A stretch of 20,287 nucleotides of DNA from HRBIN01 sp038891515 (lineage in GTDB: Archaea; Thermoproteota; Nitrososphaeria_A; Caldarchaeales; Caldarchaeaceae): positions 1 through 20,287 of the forward strand of contig JAWAEB010000024.1 in the NCBI GenBank assembly GCA_038891515.1. The letters run 5' to 3'. The position numbers and the translations under genes were made by a program. How positions within the stretch are numbered: position 1 is the stretch's first letter; every line of letters starts with the position of its first letter. Under the pieces are notes generated by a model, which was not told the DNA's origin, did not search any database, and saw only the letters and a list, made by a program, of their open reading frames with translations. Positions 14,253 to 20,287 of this stretch are shown here, in pieces.

Positions 14253-15365
14253 ATGGCGATGGATAGACGTAGGGGGAAGGTTGGTAGGGGTCACTCTGTT
14301 AAGGAGGTGAGGGAGAAGGTTCTCCAAACCATCAGGGAACTGGGACTCAGAATCACTAGATACATCGAGGAAGGCGAATATCCACAGCTGGAGATTCCGT
14401 CGAGAACAACATCCAACATAGAATATGACAGCAAGCTAAGGCAGTATGTGCTGGGACCCAAGAAGGTTGTCAGGACTGTTAAGAACATAAAACATCTCAG
14501 ACCCATGGCTCAGCTTATGTGGACAGCAATGTTCACCTCACAGCTGATCAGGGAGAGGAAGACCAGCACCCTTAGGGATGCTTTTTACAACGCTCTGGGC
14601 TTCGGAGTTGATTTCGAGGACCAGCAGGAGAGTGATGAGACTGTGACGGAGCTGGAGACACTGCTGGGTGTCGTGAGAGAGGACTTCAACATATACCCTG
14701 AGGAGCGGTCCAGCGTCTTCGGCTCGCTGGTGATAGAGTATACGGTGCCGGGATATGAGGGGCGGCGGCTCGACCTCACCACAATACCGGATGGTGCTAT
14801 GATCGGGCCTGCCATGACCACGGCCGAGTTCGTGAGATGTGATGCCAAGCAAGTCTTCGTGGTGGAGAAGGGAGCGATTTACCAGAGATTCCTTGAGGAA
14901 AATGTGACTGGAAAACATAAGGCAATCATAATCCACACTGCTGGTCAGGCTCCACGGGCCACCCGCCGCTTCATCAGGAGGCTGAACCAAGAGCTCAACC
15001 TACCTGTCTACATATTCACTGACGGCGATCCTTGGGGAATGCATATCGCAAGCGTGCTGGTATTCGGCTCGGCCCTCGCCGCTCATGTGAGGGAGTTGAA
15101 TGTGCCAGACGCCGTCTGGGCGGGTCTTTGGGCTAGTGATATTGAAAAGTATAAGCTCCCCTCAATGAGGTTTAATGAGGAGGATATGAGGAGGGTGTCC
15201 GAGCTGGAGAGAGACCCTAGGTATGTGACTGACCCGTGGAAGAGGGAGATTGGGAACTTTAGAAGATTGCAGAAGAAGGCAGAGCTTGAGGCTTTGAGCC
15301 GCTATGGACTGGAATATATCGTCACTGACTATCTGCCTGAAAAGCTTGCCGAAGTCGCTAAGTGA
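14253..15365 (+). CDS. top6A: DNA topoisomerase VI subunit A (Spo11 family)
   Basis: This is the DNA-cleaving subunit (370 aa) of the A2B2 type IIB topoisomerase, which relaxes and decatenates DNA by a double-strand break with a 5'-phosphotyrosyl link. The winged-helix CAP domain carries STLRDAFYNALGF with catalytic Y112, matching the Spo11 'RDxFY' motif. The Toprim domain carries VVEKGAIYQRF with E205 and FTDGDPWGMHI with D257/D259, which bind Mg2+. The C-terminal part, with WAGLWASDIEKYKLP and WKREIGNFRRLQKKAELEAL, is typical. ATG 14259 is an alternative start two codons later. The B subunit (ATPase) is not in the window. It is followed after 6 nt by a phosphoesterase and then a SWIM-domain gene, probably one transcript. 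Confidence 0.93.
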   Translation: MAMDRRRGKVGRGHSVKEVREKVLQTIRELGLRITRYIEEGEYPQLEIPSRTTSNIEYDSKLRQYVLGPKKVVRTVKNIKHLRPMAQLMWTAMFTSQLIRERKTSTLRDAFYNALGFGVDFEDQQESDETVTELETLLGVVREDFNIYPEERSSVFGSLVIEYTVPGYEGRRLDLTTIPDGAMIGPAMTTAEFVRCDAKQVFVVEKGAIYQRFLEENVTGKHKAIIIHTAGQAPRATRRFIRRLNQELNLPVYIFTDGDPWGMHIASVLVFGSALAAHVRELNVPDAVWAGLWASDIEKYKLPSMRFNEEDMRRVSELERDPRYVTDPWKREIGNFRRLQKKAELEALSRYGLEYIVTDYLPEKLAEVAK

Positions 15366-15371
15366 GGTGGA

Positions 15372-16163
15372 GTGGCTAGGATTATTGAGAATGTCCCGGC
15401 CCTGCTTCTCACAAAGCCTGTTAGGACGATTGTGGTGGCCGACCTACATCTAGGGTTTGAGGAGGAGCTAAGGATTGCTGGTGTGAGAATACCCCCTCAA
15501 AGTCCACGTGTTGTGGAGGCACTGGCCGAATTATGTGTTAGGGAGAGAGCCCGGCGGCTTGTAGTCTTGGGAGACCTCAAACATCAATTCGTAGGGGCCT
15601 CGCAGCTAGAGAGGAAGATTCTGCCCAAGCTGGTCTCTAGGCTGAGAGAGGGTGTAGGTGAGGTTATGGTGATACCTGGCAATCATGACGGCGACTTAGA
15701 TGAGATTCTGGGAGACCTTGTCACGATGCTACCGGTGAGGGGTTGGTATATTGCTGAGGAGAGGGTAGGGCTGACACATGGTCATGTGAAGCCTGATAAG
15801 CAGCTGCTCAGGGCTAGGTTGTTGGTGGTGGGCCATCTCCATCCGGTTCTCAGGCTTGGCTATGGTGAGGCGTCTTCCCGGTTTAGGGTCTGGCTGATGA
15901 TGAGGGGCGAAAGACGTGTCCTCTGCAATAGGTTGCTGGACAATGACTGCGGCCGTATGGGGGGTGTGATACAGCTTCTCATCATGCCTAGCTTCAACAT
16001 GATGCTCACTGGCAGGTCTGTGACCGACCTAGACCATCGGTCTCTCGGACGTGGACCGCTGCTAAGCTCAGGTGTCTTCAACTTAGATGAAGCGGAGGTG
16101 TTAACATTGGAAGGTGTGAGTCTTGGGAAGCTGGCCAACCTGAGGAGTGGGGGTCGGTGGTAG
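15372..16163 (+). CDS. Calcineurin-like metallophosphoesterase (archaeal SbcD-related)
   Basis: This 263-residue protein has all metal-binding blocks of the calcineurin-like phosphoesterase fold: VADLHLGFE (D24/H26), LGDLKHQF (D68), PGNHDG (N104/H105), LTHGHV (H136/H138) and VGHLHPVLR (H155/H157). The small stand-alone architecture, without the Mre11 capping domain, fits the archaeal 'SbcD-related' phosphoesterases of the MJ0037 type. Known relatives are uncharacterised or linked to nucleic acids. It begins at GTG 15372, with GAGGTGG directly before it, unusually close for a ribosome site. It overlaps the SWIM gene by 7 bp. Placement between top6A and a SWIM protein suggests, but does not prove, a DNA end-processing role. 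Confidence 0.82.
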   Translation: MARIIENVPALLLTKPVRTIVVADLHLGFEEELRIAGVRIPPQSPRVVEALAELCVRERARRLVVLGDLKHQFVGASQLERKILPKLVSRLREGVGEVMVIPGNHDGDLDEILGDLVTMLPVRGWYIAEERVGLTHGHVKPDKQLLRARLLVVGHLHPVLRLGYGEASSRFRVWLMMRGERRVLCNRLLDNDCGRMGGVIQLLIMPSFNMMLTGRSVTDLDHRSLGRGPLLSSGVFNLDEAEVLTLEGVSLGKLANLRSGGRW

Positions 16164-16522
16164 ATACACTGGAGATAATGGCAGAGGAGTATGGTGAGCT
16201 GTTTGAGGAGGCCTACCAGGCGGTTGGAGACGGTAAGGTCAAGAGGTATTTCTTCAAGCCCAGCGGCCGGGTGCGATGGGTTGTGGTGGGCAGACATCGA
16301 GACTACCTCATACTCCCTACAGCCAGCTACTGTACATGCGAGGACTTCTTCTTCAGAGTCCTCAGCCACGAGAAGCCCATGTGCTACCACCTATTAGCCC
16401 AGAAGATCGCCACCATCACAGACAGATATGAAGCCATTGAGGAGGATGACACCTGGTACCCAAGATTAATGAGGGAGTGGCTCCCACAGCCCACAAGCAA
16501 ACCTAAAAATAACAAAGTCTAA
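16157..16522 (+). CDS. SWIM zinc-finger protein (Sws1/Shu2-like motif)
   Basis: The 121-residue protein carries one SWIM zinc site: YCTCEDFFFRVL then MCYHLLAQ, that is CxC (C59, C61), 14 residues, CxH (C76, H78), with the alanine at +3 (A81) that marks the Sws1/Shu2 recombination-mediator subgroup (CxC...CxHxxA). The N-terminal half is a beta-rich VKRYFFKPSGRVRWVVVG segment as in other SWIM proteins. Sws1 proteins act with Rad51/RadA paralogs in homologous recombination. No RadA paralog is seen here. GTG 16157 overlaps the end of the phosphoesterase gene, giving translational coupling; ATG 16178 is an alternative. The last codons contain the tRNA promoter. Confidence 0.8.
   Translation: MVDTLEIMAEEYGELFEEAYQAVGDGKVKRYFFKPSGRVRWVVVGRHRDYLILPTASYCTCEDFFFRVLSHEKPMCYHLLAQKIATITDRYEAIEEDDTWYPRLMREWLPQPTSKPKNNKV
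16503..16510 (+). promoter_or_regulatory. TATA box of the tRNA-Ser gene, inside the SWIM coding region
   Basis: CTAAAAAT overlaps the final codons of the SWIM gene. Its centre is 26 nt before the first base of the mature tRNA (16533), so transcription may begin at or very near the tRNA 5' end. Confidence 0.5.
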
Positions 16523-16532
16523 ACAGCCCATA

Positions 16533-16639
16533 GCCGGGGTAGGGTAGCTAGGTAACTCGCCGGCCTCGAGATCAGAGAAGCTGGTCAGGAAAGCCGGTGG
16601 CCCTTTCGGGCCGCGTGGGTTCAAATCCCACCCCCGGCG
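16533..16639 (+). tRNA. tRNA-Ser (anticodon CGA) with a 21-nt intron
   Basis: The acceptor stem GCCGGGG (16533-16539) pairs with CCCCGGC (16132 offset; 16632-16638), followed by discriminator G16639, the serine identity base. A 3-bp D stem GGG/CTC encloses a loop with GG. The anticodon stem is CCGGC (16560-16564) with GCCGG (16593-16597); the anticodon CGA is at 16567-16569. A long variable arm GGCCC-TTTC-GGGCC (16599-16612) makes it class II. The T arm GTGGG-TTCAAAT-CCCAC is perfect. A 21-nt intron interrupts the anticodon loop. Boundaries are ambiguous (16569-16589 to 16571-16591), leaving loop CUCGAAA or CUCGAGA. Intron GATCAG/CTGGTC and CCT/AGG pairing around a CGA bulge suits the splicing endonuclease. 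CCA is not encoded. Confidence 0.9.
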
Positions 16640-16890
16640 AGTGGTGTGTTGGATAGTTCTTATGGCCTTGGGTTGGTACGTCTTATCCTATGCCGTCCGG
16701 GGCTAGGAGGGGCTGGCCTGGCTATAATGAGGTGTTGGTGAGGAGGAGTTGAGCTGTTTTCTCCGTACCTTGGATGAGTGGGATGGTAAGCTTGGGTCGA
16801 TGAACGGCTGGAAGGGCCTCCTCTGCCGCCTCCCTAGAATACGCTAGGGAGGGGGGTGTATGGGTTTTGAAGTGGAGCGGAGACCTGACA
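16640..16890. other. GC-rich gene-free stretch after the tRNA
   Basis: No ORF above about 50 codons with coding character was found here. The stretch is G-rich on the plus strand and holds repeated CTAGG(G)AGGGG segments (near 16704 and 16844), complementary GAGGAG/CTCCTC tracts and a perfect hairpin at 16829-16852. It may encode a structured RNA or be the remnant of an inserted element next to the tRNA. I could not match it to SRP RNA (no conserved GGAAGG-AGCAG helix-8 core) or RNase P RNA. Confidence 0.3.
16829..16852. repeat. Perfect 9-bp inverted repeat (hairpin)
   Basis: CCTCCCTAG and CTAGGGAGG are exactly complementary and separated by the 6-nt loop AATACG. It is GC-rich enough to form a stable RNA hairpin on either strand. 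It lacks a following T tract, so terminator function is not evident. Confidence 0.6.
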
Positions 16891-17020
16891 CCCATGAAAA
16901 TAGAATACAGCTAAACCAACTGGACAGAGAGGAACATGCTTACAAAACCTGTTCATTCCCAGGATAAACTCTCGTCTCGAAATGAGCTTAAACGAATATC
17001 TATTCAGATAGTTGTAATTC

Positions 17021-17055
17021 AGGCATTTTTCAATACGCGTTAGGGAAGAATGCCT
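17021..17055 (-). terminator. Inverted repeat after the glycoside hydrolase gene
   Basis: AGGCATTTTTC (17021-17031) pairs with GGAAGAATGCCT (17045-17055 side), giving an 11-bp stem with one G-T wobble and a 13-nt loop, 17 bp beyond the glycoside hydrolase stop codon. On the minus-strand transcript it could mark the 3' end. The surrounding 16891-17071 is AT-rich with no gene seen; a second, shorter palindrome-like CTCGAGAGCTCCCGAG lies at 17055-17070. Confidence 0.35.
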
Positions 17056-17071
17056 CGAGAGCTCCCGAGCA

Positions 17072-18964
17072 TCAGCTTGAAAGTTTAATGAACAACACTG
17101 AGCGTGATGGTATTCTCCCTGTGATTGTTCTTCCGTTGGTGGCTAACGTTATGCCCTCATAAGCCTGCACAAAGTCTTCCTCACGTGTGGAGAATGGAGA
17201 GCTGTCTCTCCAGTTTTGCCGATTATCTCTCAGAACATAGCTCACCATCGTTTTACTTTCAAAATTCCCAAGGAGTAAATGAAGCTCGGGAGTGTTGTTT
17301 TCCGATGCGTTGACTATAATTATGCTGACCTGTTTACCGTCGCTGCTTTTGGTGGCTATGAGGGGTGTTGACGGGCCGCTGGCCGGCAAAGCAAGCCCTT
17401 GCCACAGACTGTGGCTAAAGACCCAGTAGCTGTAGGGTGCTGTCCCCCTTGCATCCAGCACAAAGTCGCCTAGGAATCGTTGAAAGTAGTAATACAGCCA
17501 GTAGACCATGGAACGTAGGTTTGGGTCTTCGTGGGTTAGTAGGCCGAAGGCCGGTTCCGACGAGGGATTGCGTGTGAACATGGTCCAGGTGGAGGCACCT
17601 TCGACAAGGCCTTCACGCAGGTAGTAGACCAGCCTTACGGCCCGCTGGAGCATGCCGTAGGTGTTTCCATTCCGTGGCTCGGAGTAGACATTCCAGTCGC
17701 CTGCCTTTCGTGTTCCCGCCGCTCCCCATTCTGTGTCGTAGTGATAGATGTGCTTGCCTTGGTTTTGGGGAAACTGTCCAGCCATCTCCAGCTGCATCGC
17801 CTGCACTTTCATTACGGCGTAGTTGTAGGCCAGTGTAAAATACTCCAGCATGTCGTCAGCAACGATTCCATCGCTCCAGTTATAATAGTGGCCGATTAGG
17901 AAGTCGTAAAACCCCGCCGTCTTCTCCAAGACCATCTGAGTCCAAGCCTCACGCCGTGTAAGGTCTTCGACACCGTTGATCGATAGGCCTATCTGAGCCT
18001 CAGGCTGAACAGACTTTATAGCAGTGCTGACGTCTCTGAGATAACGGCTGAACCGTTCAACCCGTGTATCGAGGCTGTCTCGGCTGTCTGCGAAGCCGTT
18101 CAGCACAAACCCGGTCTCCTTCTCGACGATGGGGATGTAAACCTCGTTGCCAACCTCCCACATACGGAAACGATACCCCCTATCCATGGAGTATCTGACG
18201 AGCTCAGCCCAGAACTCGGGCCTAGGGTATATTGTATCCTTGTCTTGCTGGGTTGTGTAAAGCTGGATGCCCAGGACTATGCTCTCTTGAGGGATGTTCA
18301 GCCTGTCCGCCATGCTCGACCAGATGTCCAACGCCTGTTTGGCGTCGAACTGAACATACCAGTTTTCCGCAGCCTTTCCAGCATGCTTCCACCGGTCGTA
18401 CATGGCAAGCTCGTGGACACGTGTCATCCTCAGCCCCAGGCCACGGACCGCTGGCTCAAAGTCTCCGCATGGATGGTTGTCCAGCCTGTAGCTACCGTGT
18501 CTGTCCACGGGAAGCCCAGCCCTACACCGGCCCTCGGTCCTCCACCCCGCATCACCGTCCCCCACATGAAAGAACGAAACCCCGAGAACACGTCTGTTAA
18601 CCTCCCTCAGCACGCGGCCAGCGTCAACAACCACGTCCAAGAGACGGCCGGGAACCAGGCGATGATTCAGACCGGTGCTCCAAGCCTCCGAGACAACAGT
18701 CAACCGCTGTGTGACGGTTGACGTATGGGTTTGAGGCGAAACCGACGTAACGGTCTTCGTCGACAGCGCTGTCAGGGTTACAGTACCCCGTTCGGTCACG
18801 GTTTCGACCAATGTCCGCTGCATCGTAGTCATGTTTTCCCGCGGCTCCAGCCTGCCTGTCAGATAACCGCCTAGGCCGGAGGCAACAGCCGCTGCAGCCG
18901 CCGCGCTGACAGCCCTGACACCCGCAGCAGCTAGAAAACCCCTTCTATTCAACGCGTCAGCCAT
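17072..18964 (-). CDS. Tat-exported clan GH-A glycoside hydrolase
   Basis: The 630-residue secreted protein begins MADALNRRGFLAAAG, a twin-arginine signal followed by a long Ala-rich hydrophobic core (to about 33). A Thr/Ser-rich segment (about 45-95, with TLVETVTERGTVTLTALS) follows, likely a glycosylated stalk. The catalytic (beta/alpha)8 domain shows MWEVGNEVYIP with acid/base E274 and YHYDTEWGAAG with nucleophile E412, the paired glutamates of clan GH-A (GH39/51/79-like). The C-terminal region (about 540-630) looks like a beta-sandwich. Start 18964 replaces a longer ATG at 19081, because the signal begins here and a TATA box predicts transcription 2 nt before it. The substrate is probably a polysaccharide or glycan; the family is unresolved. 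Confidence 0.72.
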   Translation of the reverse strand: MADALNRRGFLAAAGVRAVSAAAAAAVASGLGGYLTGRLEPRENMTTMQRTLVETVTERGTVTLTALSTKTVTSVSPQTHTSTVTQRLTVVSEAWSTGLNHRLVPGRLLDVVVDAGRVLREVNRRVLGVSFFHVGDGDAGWRTEGRCRAGLPVDRHGSYRLDNHPCGDFEPAVRGLGLRMTRVHELAMYDRWKHAGKAAENWYVQFDAKQALDIWSSMADRLNIPQESIVLGIQLYTTQQDKDTIYPRPEFWAELVRYSMDRGYRFRMWEVGNEVYIPIVEKETGFVLNGFADSRDSLDTRVERFSRYLRDVSTAIKSVQPEAQIGLSINGVEDLTRREAWTQMVLEKTAGFYDFLIGHYYNWSDGIVADDMLEYFTLAYNYAVMKVQAMQLEMAGQFPQNQGKHIYHYDTEWGAAGTRKAGDWNVYSEPRNGNTYGMLQRAVRLVYYLREGLVEGASTWTMFTRNPSSEPAFGLLTHEDPNLRSMVYWLYYYFQRFLGDFVLDARGTAPYSYWVFSHSLWQGLALPASGPSTPLIATKSSDGKQVSIIIVNASENNTPELHLLLGNFESKTMVSYVLRDNRQNWRDSSPFSTREEDFVQAYEGITLATNGRTITGRIPSRSVLFIKLSS

Positions 18965-18986
18965 ACACCCACTGGAAAACATCCAG

Positions 18987-18996
18987 AAATTTATTT
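18987..18996 (-). promoter_or_regulatory. TATA box for the glycoside hydrolase gene
   Basis: On the minus strand AAATAAATTT is centred 26 nt before 18966, two bases from ATG 18964. This gives a leaderless message and rules out the upstream ATGs at 18982 and 19081 as main starts. Confidence 0.55.
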
Positions 18997-19143
18997 CCAC
19001 ACAACAGAACAGAACAACGCTTAATACGCCATAATTCGGCACAACCGGGTTTAAACCACTTAAAGCGTATGGCGTAAGCATTCAACTATACAGAGGCCCT
19101 AGACGGGATTATCCAAACAAGGCAGACCTGCTTTGATGAATCT

Positions 19144-19176
19144 AGTAAGGTTTTAGAAACTACGGGAAACCTTACT
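19144..19176. repeat. 10-bp perfect inverted repeat before the small membrane gene
   Basis: AGTAAGGTTT (19144-19153) and AAACCTTACT (19167-19176) are exactly complementary across a 13-nt spacer. The left arm overlaps the only TATA-like tract (GGTTTTAG) before GTG 19196. It could be a regulator site or an RNA hairpin in the leader. Apart from this, the 231-bp region 18965-19195 holds only the glycoside hydrolase promoter. Confidence 0.5.
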
Positions 19177-19195
19177 GCTCACGAGCCCCAGAGAG

Positions 19196-19539
19196 GTGGC
19201 TTATGTCGCACTACGGCTTTATCTTATCGGATTACTCGACATCATTGCTGCTTTAGCAGGTTTTGTGAGAGGTGGACTGGTTGCTTTTTCCCTGCTGCTG
19301 CTCGGCATCGTAATCTGTCTAGGCACTCTAGCATACTACCCAGCACTTTCGCCAAGTGCCGGCATGATGGTCAGCATCCTGTTCCATCGGAAAAGATTCC
19401 AGCCCTTACAACCGTGTTGCTCGGCGGCATCCCTCCAATCCAGTCCATCGCTGTTCTCGTTGTTCCGCTCTTCACCTCTCCACCGTTAGCCCTAGTTTTG
19501 GCATCCGCGGGGCTGTATGTCCAACTGCGGAAGAGCTAG
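19196..19539 (+). pseudogene. Small four-helix membrane protein gene with a -1 frameshift
   Basis: The frame from GTG 19196 encodes hydrophobic helices (LIGLLDIIAALAGFV, GLVAFSLLLLGIVICLG) up to MMVSILFHRK, then turns into Ser/Pro/Cys-rich sequence ending at 19489. From about 19395 a different frame (one base earlier) is clearly membrane-protein-like: IPALTTVLLGGIPPIQS, then IAVLVVPLFTSPPLALVLAS, ending LYVQLRKS with TAG at 19537-19539. Adding one A to the AAAA run at 19391-19394 joins the two into a 114-residue protein with about four membrane helices and ...HRKKIPALTT... at the joint. It may be a sequencing error, recent decay or programmed slippage. No family is recognised. Confidence 0.6.
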
Positions 19540-20267
19540 ACGCTTAATGCTTCTTCCATCTCTCTTCCCAAGATTAGCTTGATTCCGTGTTTCTCGGTTT
19601 CTGTCCTGAGCTTCTCTACTAGGTTTTCAGGTGCTACGCCGACGGACAACACCACCATGAATGGTTTTTTACGGTGTTTTGACGACACTGCTTCAGCCCT
19701 CTCCAGTAGCTTGGCTATCTCTTTATTCATTTCCTCCTCGTCTCTGAGCCTGCTGGTCACCTCTCCAACTACCAGTGGTTCTTCGCAGAACATGTCTATC
19801 TCAAGGACTTCGCCGTTCTTGAGAACATATCCCCTGCCAACCCTAGCTTCCGGATACCCCAGCTCTTCAAGGAGGACCTGTACGTAAGCGTTGGCGTGCA
19901 TCTCGTAGGTTACTCCTAGAGCGGAGCCGAGCTCGGCGAAACCCCTCGAAACCCTTCTGTCCAACCTCTCATAAGCCCTCCTCAAATCTCTAACCTCCTC
20001 CCACAACCTCCTCTGCCCTTCCCAAAGCTTCTCCTGACCTTCCCATAGCTTGTTCTGTCCTTCCCAAAGCTTCTCCTGACCTTCCCTCAAGCTTCTAACC
20101 TCCTCCCAAAGCCTGTTCTGGTTCTCCCATAGCTTGTTCTGTCCTTCCTCCAGCCTGTCGAGGCGTTTGAGTATCTCGAGTATCCCTATCCTGCCTGCCA
20201 CGGCGTACCTGAACTCCTCATCCTCGTCGAGAAGCCTCAGCAGCTCCCTCTTCAGGTCAACAGCCAT
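19536..20267 (-). CDS. Coiled-coil plus PD-(D/E)XK-nuclease-like protein (DUF3782 type)
   Basis: The 243-residue protein begins with a short helical segment, followed by a long coiled coil (about 36-110) built from tandem heptads, and a C-terminal alpha/beta domain. That domain has GEVLEIDMFCEE then LVVGEVTSRL, then FMVVLSVGVAPENLVEKL. The spacing resembles the D...ExK core of the restriction-endonuclease-like fold found in the archaeal DUF3782 family, but the expected lysine is a threonine (GEVTS), so catalysis is uncertain. The function of such proteins is unknown, though they are often multicopy in thermophilic archaea. It is convergent with the frameshifted membrane gene; their stop codons overlap in one CTAG. 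The start ATG is 20 bp from the window edge, so its promoter is not visible. Confidence 0.6.
   Translation of the reverse strand: MAVDLKRELLRLLDEDEEFRYAVAGRIGILEILKRLDRLEEGQNKLWENQNRLWEEVRSLREGQEKLWEGQNKLWEGQEKLWEGQRRLWEEVRDLRRAYERLDRRVSRGFAELGSALGVTYEMHANAYVQVLLEELGYPEARVGRGYVLKNGEVLEIDMFCEEPLVVGEVTSRLRDEEEMNKEIAKLLERAEAVSSKHRKKPFMVVLSVGVAPENLVEKLRTETEKHGIKLILGREMEEALSV
19983..20150 (-). repeat. Eight tandem 21-bp (heptad) repeats within the coding region
   Basis: Residues 40-95 are eight consecutive heptads of pattern W-E-G-Q-x-K-L or W-E-E-V-R-x-L (EEGQNKL, WENQNRL, WEEVRSL, REGQEKL, WEGQNKL, WEGQEKL, WEGQRRL, WEEVRDL). The DNA units (as in cttcccaaagcttctcctgac-like 21-mers) are near-identical, which implies recent unit duplication. 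Confidence 0.8.
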
Positions 20268-20287
20268 CCCTATCCACCCATCAACTC

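Noticed and set aside
16690..16890. SRP RNA or RNase P RNA
   Set aside because: Neither the conserved SRP helix-8 tetraloop/loop core nor the RNase P CR-I/CR-V motifs are present.
18232..18721. Plus-strand ORFs of 122 and 158 codons inside the glycoside hydrolase gene
   Set aside because: They are composed of Pro/Cys/His/Arg-rich sequence without domains and lie antisense to a clearly coding frame.
1..20287. CRISPR array, insertion sequence with intact transposase, or toxin-antitoxin pair
   Set aside because: No regularly spaced repeats, no transposase or Cas-like frame and no typical toxin or antitoxin pair were seen on either strand.

Overview
This window looks like chromosomal DNA of a thermophilic TACK-group archaeon, most plausibly Aigarchaeota/Thaumarchaeota (a Caldiarchaeum-like genome). 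The evidence is archaeal-type PheRS subunits, a TyrRS of the thaumarchaeal type (ADWHALVNNKMGGD and KMSKSFPESS motifs), topoisomerase VI subunit A, a B12-dependent ribonucleotide reductase, an intron-bearing tRNA-Ser, TATA boxes about 26 nt before gene starts with leaderless or near-leaderless mRNAs, and moderate GC. The assignment is inferred from the sequence read by eye, not from a search.

Layout. At 1-3510 (+) lie the end of a class III aminotransferase gene, a doubtful small ORF, a two-domain catechol-2,3-dioxygenase-like VOC protein, an aldehyde dehydrogenase and a methyltransferase-like protein. This is plausibly a small catabolic group. At 3494-4818 (-) is a cox3 + QueT-like membrane protein pair. 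It diverges from pheS-pheT (4897-8190, +) across one shared AT tract that can serve as a promoter in both directions. Between pheT and tyrS lies a candidate H/ACA-type small RNA (about 8198-8274) with its own TATA box inside the end of pheT. Then come tyrS (best start TTG 8328), nrdJ (9586-12714, with a 12-bp palindrome in its promoter), a solitary NuoL/M/N-type antiporter subunit (12759-14225), and top6A - calcineurin-like phosphoesterase - SWIM-domain gene (14253-16522). A tRNA-Ser(CGA) with a 21-nt intron (16533-16639) follows, with its promoter inside the end of the SWIM gene.

Right of the tRNA the character changes. There is a gene-free 432-bp stretch (GC-rich with a perfect 9-bp hairpin, then AT-rich), a Tat-exported clan GH-A glycoside hydrolase on the minus strand, a small membrane-protein gene broken by an apparent one-base loss, and a coiled-coil/PD-(D/E)XK-like protein carrying eight tandem heptads. 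This part looks accessory.

The most interesting points are the H/ACA-like RNA between two aminoacyl-tRNA synthetase genes, the Spo11-like topoisomerase/phosphoesterase/SWIM cluster that suggests a recombination or repair unit, and the intron-containing tRNA-Ser. Two gene starts (tyrS and the glycoside hydrolase) are corrected on the basis of promoter position and protein features.
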